Assembly (NCBI GenBank): GCA_036675275.1
Contig: JAKFFG010000062.1
Location: 69,184-133,183 of the forward strand
Reading direction: 5' to 3'
DNA: 64,000 bases
Source of the DNA: Pollutimonas sp036675275
GTDB lineage: Bacteria > Pseudomonadota > Gammaproteobacteria > Burkholderiales > Burkholderiaceae_B
Under the pieces are notes generated by a model. It worked only from the letters and a program-made list of their open reading frames with translations, ran no database searches and was not told where the DNA came from. Made by a program: the position numbers and the translations under genes. Below, one piece after another: positions 59,961-64,000 of this stretch (its first letter is position 1; the number at the start of each line of letters is the position of its first letter).

Positions 59961-60809
59961 ATGAACGATTACATCCTTACCCTATCCTGTCCCGACCGCA
60001 TCGGCATTGTGCATAGCGTTACCGGCTGGCTGTTGAACCTGCACGGCAATATCATCGATGCGCAGCAATTCGGCGATCTGGAAACTGAACGCTTTTTCCT
60101 GCGCGTGCATTTTCACCTTCCCCTACCCGCGGATGCCAAGGAACTGGAGCGCTCTTTTGCTTCGGTGGCCGAGAAATTCGACATGGAAGCGCAAATCTAT
60201 GATGCCCAGCGCAAGGCGCGCCTGCTGATTCTGGTAAGCCGCCAGGGGCACTGCCTGAATGATTTGCTGTTCCGCAAGCACAGCGGACAGCTGCCGGTGG
60301 AGATAGCCGGCATTGTGTCGAATCATAATGATTTCGCGGCCATGGCCGGCGCATACGGCATACCTTTTTATCACCTCCCGGTGACGCCGGATACGCGGCA
60401 AGCGCAGGAGCAACAGATCCTGGATCTGGTGCGGCAAGAGAATATAGACTTGGTGGTGCTGGCCCGGTATATGCAGATTCTGTCGAATGATTTATGCCAG
60501 GCTTTATCGGGCAAGGCGATCAATATTCATCACAGTTTCCTGCCCAGCTTCAAGGGGGCCAGGCCCTATCACCAGGCGCATGCGCGCGGCGTGAAGATTA
60601 TCGGTGCGACGGCGCATTATGTGACGGGCGACCTGGATGAGGGTCCGATTATCGAGCAGGATATTGAGCGGGTGGATCACGCGATGAGTGCGCATGATCT
60701 GACGCAGGTGGGCAGCGATGTGGAGTCGCTGGTGCTGTCGCGAGCTGTGAGATCACATGTGGAGCATCGGATTCTGCTTAATGGGCAACGGACGGTGGTG
60801 TTCCGGTAG
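59961..60809 (+). CDS. purU: Formyltetrahydrofolate deformylase
   Basis: 282 aa from ATG 59961. N-terminal ACT domain (YILTLSCPDRIGIVHSVTGWLLNLHGNIIDAQQF) and a C-terminal formyltransferase-like hydrolase domain with the triad residues in IVSNHNDFA, INIHHSFLPSFKGARPYHQA and GATAHYVTGDLDEGPIIEQDI. PurU releases formate from 10-formyl-THF, supplying PurT and balancing the folate pool. Codons in the last third contain more A/T at third positions than the neighbours. The stop is followed by a nine-T run. Confidence 0.96.
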   Translation: MNDYILTLSCPDRIGIVHSVTGWLLNLHGNIIDAQQFGDLETERFFLRVHFHLPLPADAKELERSFASVAEKFDMEAQIYDAQRKARLLILVSRQGHCLNDLLFRKHSGQLPVEIAGIVSNHNDFAAMAGAYGIPFYHLPVTPDTRQAQEQQILDLVRQENIDLVVLARYMQILSNDLCQALSGKAINIHHSFLPSFKGARPYHQAHARGVKIIGATAHYVTGDLDEGPIIEQDIERVDHAMSAHDLTQVGSDVESLVLSRAVRSHVEHRILLNGQRTVVFR

Positions 60810-60866
60810 GTTTTTTTTTGACTTACGTCAGGCGCAATCGACGATTTGTTTCTTCTGGGCGTGTGT

Positions 60867-61021
60867 CAGGGCGCGGGGTGAAGCTTTTCGCTCCACGTGG
60901 CCGGTTCGGCGCCTTCGCGCCGAACGTCGCACCGTCTTGCTCGTCCGCCGCCTACGCGGCTCCCTTCGCGTACGACTGGCTCGGCCCCGTAAGTCGCTGA
61001 AAAGCTTCACCCCGCGCCCTG
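60867..61021. repeat. Type A palindromic element, copy 3
   Basis: 155 bp with perfect 23-bp arms (60867-60889 with 60999-61021, beginning CAGGGCGCGGGGTGAAGC). The core preserves CTCCACGTGGCCGGTTCGGC, GCGCCGAAC, TTGCTCGTCCGCC, CTCCCTTCGCG and GCTCGGCCCCGTAAGTCGCTG, with replaced hairpin loops. In the 510-bp gap after purU; the rest of that gap (61022-61322) shows no gene. Confidence 0.9.
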
Positions 61022-61322
61022 CCCCACTCTGGAATGGAAATGCGCGATGCCGCTGGGGCGGTTGGGGTGCTTGGCGGTTCTGGTGTGATGGTCGCGGCTG
61101 ATGGAAAGTTTTGCATGGCCGTCCATGATTGCTCTCGCCGGATCGTCTTATGGACATTGTTGTTTGTATGCGATAACTGATTGGCCCATGCAGACTATGC
61201 GCTCTGGCGTGTTCATAGCGGCTGATGGAAGATGCCGCAGCCTCTGAGATAATCCCGCAGAATCACTTCGCTATTGTCTAAGTCGCAGGCCGTCCGTAGA
61301 GGCAGCGGTGTATTCTCTTGCC

Positions 61323-62543
61323 ATGGATTCCTTGATTGCTGCCTCCGCGCGTGCTCTTGCGTCTGGCGACGCGCTTGGTGCGCTTAAGCGGGTTGCCCTG
61401 CGTGACGATCCGCCGGCGCTGGCCTTGCGCGGCATTGCCATGGCGCAGCTTGGCGAGTATGGGCGCGCCCGTGAGCTGCTGCGGCGCGCCGGCGGCGGCT
61501 TTGGGGCGCATGAAGCGGTGGCGCGTGCTCGTTGTGTGGTCGCCGAGGCTGAGGTGGCGCTGGCGGTTCGCGACCTGGGCGGATCGCCGCGCCCGCTGGC
61601 GGCGGCTTTGGACGTCCTGGATGCCCACGCCGATCATGCCAACGCTCAGCAGGCGCGCCTGATTGCGGTGCGCAGGCTATTGCTTATTGGCCGTCTTGAA
61701 GAAGCTGCGGCCGCGCTGGCAAAGCTGGATATGCAGGGCGTGCCGCCATCGCTGGCTGCGGTGGCGGAACTGGCTGCCATGGAACTGGCGCTGCGTTCGC
61801 TGCAAATCGATACGGCAAGGGCGGCGCTGGATCGCGCGCGGGATGCGGCCGAACGCTCGCGCGTACCGGCGCTGTCGGCCGAGGTAGCGCACGCGCGCAA
61901 AGTGCTCAAGCAGCCCGCTGCCCGGCTTTTCTTTTCCGGCGGTGAGCGCAAACTGGACCTTGATGAGGTCGCCGCACTGCTGGCTTCCAATACGTTGGTG
62001 CTTGACGCCTGCCAGCGCGGCCTGCGTAGCGGCCCCATGTGGCGGCCACTGGCCCGCCGGCCGATTCTGTTCGCGCTGGCACGCGCGCTCGCGCAGGCGT
62101 GGCCCGGCGATATCGATCGAGAATCCTTGATCGGGTTTGCGTTCCGCACCCGTCATGGCAATGAGTCGCACCGGGCGCGCCTGAGGGTTGAGATCGGTCG
62201 TCTGCGCGGACTCGTCGCCGGCATGGCGCAGATCAATGCGACCGCCCGGGGCTTTGTGCTTCAACCACTCAACGGGCATTCCGTTGCCGTGTTGGCGCCG
62301 CCCATAGATGGTGACCAGGCCTCCCTCGTGGCGCTGCTCGCCGATGGTGCGGCATGGTCGAGCTCCGCACTGGCCTTGGCCCTTGCAACCAGTCAGCGCA
62401 CCGTCCAGCGCGCGCTCGGCGAGCTAGAGGCTGCGGGACAAGTGCGTTCAATCGGACGCGCGCGAACGCAACGCTGGCTGTCGCCGCCGCTGACGGAATT
62501 CACGACAATCTTGTTACTCCCCACTCTGATCCCAATGGAATAA
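61323..62543 (+). CDS. Alpha-helical repeat protein with C-terminal winged helix-turn-helix
   Basis: 406 aa from ATG 61323. The first 215 residues are alanine/leucine-rich helical pairs of TPR type (ALALRGIAMAQLGEYGRARELLRRAG; AARLIAVRRLLLIGRLEEAAAALAKLD-like). Then RKLDLDEVAALLASNTLVLDACQRGLRSGPMWRPLARRPILFALARALAQAWPGD (in pieces) leads to a domain with RARLRVEIGRLRGLV, similar to winged-helix regulators, and a last HTH ALALALATSQRTVQRALGELEAAGQVRSIGRARTQRW. Likely a transcription factor controlling the beta-propeller gene 45 bp downstream. No known family name is certain. Confidence 0.75.
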   Translation: MDSLIAASARALASGDALGALKRVALRDDPPALALRGIAMAQLGEYGRARELLRRAGGGFGAHEAVARARCVVAEAEVALAVRDLGGSPRPLAAALDVLDAHADHANAQQARLIAVRRLLLIGRLEEAAAALAKLDMQGVPPSLAAVAELAAMELALRSLQIDTARAALDRARDAAERSRVPALSAEVAHARKVLKQPAARLFFSGGERKLDLDEVAALLASNTLVLDACQRGLRSGPMWRPLARRPILFALARALAQAWPGDIDRESLIGFAFRTRHGNESHRARLRVEIGRLRGLVAGMAQINATARGFVLQPLNGHSVAVLAPPIDGDQASLVALLADGAAWSSSALALALATSQRTVQRALGELEAAGQVRSIGRARTQRWLSPPLTEFTTILLLPTLIPME

Positions 62544-62588
62544 AGTTGTTCTACCGGGCCCAATCAAGGCGCCAACAAGGAGAAAGTG

Positions 62589-63263
62589 ATGAATCAAGTG
62601 ACAAGCAGAGACCCCGTCCAGACTATGACCAGTGCGGCAAACATCGTGCGTGAATACGGCCCCTTTGCCGACGGTCCCGTGCATGGCGTGACCTACGACG
62701 GCCAGCGCGTCTGGGCCGCCACCGGAGACAGCCTGGTTGCCTTCGACCCGGACAGCGGCAAACCCGAACGCTCGCTGGACCGCGCCTGCGACGCAGGCAC
62801 CGCGTTCGACGGCACTTACCTCTATCAGATCGCAGAGGAACGCATCGACAAAATCGACCCCAGCACCGGCAAAGTGGTCTCGACGATCACCGCTCCTGGC
62901 CACGGGTCCGATTCGGGACTCGCCTGGGCCGAGGGCAGCCTGTGGGTGGGTCAGTACCGCGATCGCAAGATTCACCAGATCGATCCAGAAACCGGCGCCC
63001 TAATCCGTACCATCGAGTCCAACCGCTATGTCACCGGCGTAACCTGGCTGGACGGTCAGCTATGGCACGGAACATCGGAGGGAGAAGAAAGCGACATCCG
63101 CCGCATCGATCCCGACAGCGGTGAAGTGCTCGAGCGGGTGCAAATGCCGGCCGGCCTCAGTGTCAGCGGGCTCGAGTCCGACGGCGCGGATCTCTTCTAT
63201 TGCGGCGGCGGAACTAGCGGAAAAGTCCGTGCCGTTCGGCGCCCGCGGGGTGGCAGTGCGTGA
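62589..63263 (+). CDS. Beta-propeller protein, glutamine cyclotransferase/YncE-like
   Basis: 224 aa from ATG 62589, with AAGGAG six bases upstream. No signal peptide. Five to six repeats of the WVAxxxxxxLxxIDPxTG type are visible: VWAATGDSLVAFDPDSGKPERSL; LYQIAEERIDKIDPSTGKVVSTI; LWVGQYRDRKIHQIDPETGALIRTI; LWHGTSEGEESDIRRIDPDSGEVLERV; LFYCGG. It may be a binding or sensor module rather than an enzyme. Co-transcribed with the upstream HTH protein. The stop directly precedes IS21-type sequence, so truncation by insertion cannot be ruled out. Confidence 0.78.
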   Translation: MNQVTSRDPVQTMTSAANIVREYGPFADGPVHGVTYDGQRVWAATGDSLVAFDPDSGKPERSLDRACDAGTAFDGTYLYQIAEERIDKIDPSTGKVVSTITAPGHGSDSGLAWAEGSLWVGQYRDRKIHQIDPETGALIRTIESNRYVTGVTWLDGQLWHGTSEGEESDIRRIDPDSGEVLERVQMPAGLSVSGLESDGADLFYCGGGTSGKVRAVRRPRGGSA

Positions 63264-63267
63264 TCAT

Positions 63268-63895
63268 GTCGTCGGCACTGTAATAATGACCCCCCATCGG
63301 CAAATGAATTTTGACCCCTGTGTATTAACCTCTGCGGCATCCGAACCTAAGGGAACCGCAGAATGTTGTCACAGGAAGCATCGATGGAAGTACAGATATT
63401 GGCCAAGCAGGGGCTTGGCATTAAAGAGATCGTCCGACGCACGGGTCTAGCAAGGAACACGGTTCGCAAATATGTGCGTGAACCGGACGTAGCGCCTCGG
63501 TACGCGCCCCGTGCAGCCAAGCGGGGTAAGCTATCCGCGTTTGAAGACTACATTCAGTCCCGACTGCAGCATGCATCCCCCGATTGGATTCCAGCCGCGG
63601 TTCTGTACCGCGAGATACAGGCATTAGGCTACATCGGAGGTGAACGTATGGTCCGGCAGTATGTGGGCCGGCTAAAGCCAGCGGCCACGACAGCGCCGAT
63701 TGTTCGCTTCGAGACCGAACCCGGTCGTCAGATGCAAGTCGATTGGGCGGTGTTCCGACGCGGCAGCCACAGGCTATCGGCATTCGTTGCGGTCCTGGGC
63801 TACAGCAGAATGAGCTTTGTGCGCTTCGTGCAAGACGAACAATTCAAGACGTTAACCGATTGCCATGAGGCTGCGTTTGAATCGGCCAGGGTTTG
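63268..63895 (+). mobile_element. IS21-family element, left part only
   Basis: The left end lies a few bases after the beta-propeller stop; the exact boundary is approximate. Between 63278 and 63330 two imperfect copies of an AATGACCCCC / TTTTGACCCC motif resemble the multiple terminal repeats of IS21 elements. istA follows and is cut off at about 63895 by another IS. Confidence 0.72.
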
Positions 63896-63899
63896 CTAG
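63363..63899 (+). pseudogene. istA: IS21 transposase IstA, truncated
   Basis: 178 codons of an IstA-type transposase. N-terminal HTH (EVQILAKQGLGIKEIVRRTGLARNTVRKYVREPD), then the start of the DDE domain (FETEPGRQMQVDWAVFRRG, first catalytic Asp in VDW; SAFVAVLGYSRMSFVRF). Full-length IstA is at least twice as long and needs the IstB helper. After DCHEAAFES the frame runs into foreign sequence and stops. Non-functional as it stands. Confidence 0.88.
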
Positions 63900-64000
63900 A
63901 CACTTTTTAGCCTCATAATACTCACTGAGGAGATGATTATGAGCACGGCCCGATTTACGGAAGAATTCAAACTCGAAGCGGTGAAGCAAATCACCCAACA
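63896..64000 (+). mobile_element. IS3-family element, left end, continues beyond window
   Basis: Sequence from about TGCTAGACAC onward is not IS21 and carries an IS3-type orfA start. It interrupts istA. The exact left terminus is not certain from one end only. Confidence 0.65.
63939..64000 (+). CDS. IS3-type transposase OrfA, N-terminal fragment
   Basis: Open to the window edge; AGGAG eight bases upstream of the ATG. The 20 visible residues, STARFTEEFKLEAVKQITQ after Met, match the typical start of IS3-family OrfA proteins (HTH_Tnp_1). The rest is outside the window. Confidence 0.8.
   Translation, partial: MSTARFTEEFKLEAVKQITQ

Overview
The window looks like chromosomal DNA of a GC-rich betaproteobacterium of the order Burkholderiales, most probably Alcaligenaceae (Bordetella, Achromobacter or Pusillimonas type). 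The grounds are a phasin, a Bug-type TctC solute receptor, a tandem-duplicated UvrA, a dusB-fis-purH-ruvCA block and a glnS-minCDE block. The species assignment is inference from gene content; no database search was possible. Almost all of the window is dense housekeeping sequence. Mobile DNA is limited to a nested pair of broken insertion sequences at the right edge and a family of structured palindromic repeats.

Layout. 1-5 kb: end of pyrD, phasin, Bug receptor, IclR regulator, a CinA-like/EI24 pair. 5-11 kb: thioredoxin-like protein, RhlE-type helicase, AzlCD exporter, ilvE, CHCC zinc protein, NTF2-like protein, YheT hydrolase. 11-24 kb: M48/TPR protease, CtaG, an orphan MgtC-C-like domain, TM2 protein, ubiH, dusB-fis, purH, ruvC, ruvA, a threonine dehydratase on the opposite strand, ruvB. 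This block is framed by two inverted, roughly 0.8-kb copies of a composite repeat (10866-11688 and 22782-23612). 24-33 kb: recQ, a usher-like beta-barrel coupled to a ClC channel, an OmpR/EnvZ-type two-component pair, and a cydAB-like operon. 33-41 kb: glnS, minC-minD-minE, a glycine-zipper lipoprotein, an isochorismatase-like hydrolase, ettA, an acidic hypothetical protein, a GT2 glycosyltransferase and a 42-residue basic protein with its own promoter, RBS and terminator. 41-50 kb: double-length UvrA, pabB, pabC and a YkvI-type transporter. 50-64 kb: VOC protein, RIO kinase, PepSY and DUF2946 proteins, MOSC protein, tcdA, ChaC, pdxH, flavin reductase, an LhgO-like oxidase, purU, a helical HTH protein paired with a beta-propeller, then IS21-type DNA interrupted by IS3-type DNA.

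The observations most worth following: (1) the cytochrome-bd-like pair at 30652-33068, whose CydA-like subunit aligns well with cyanide-insensitive oxidases but lacks every canonical heme ligand; (2) a family of about 150-170-bp palindromic elements sharing a conserved core but carrying interchangeable terminal arms (10909, 11424, 22853, 23258, 50541, 60867); (3) the inverted repeats that could let an 11-kb housekeeping block flip; (4) the 42-aa basic protein gene. Comparisons with named family members are made from memory of those sequences and should be confirmed by alignment. No tRNA, rRNA or CRISPR array was recognised.
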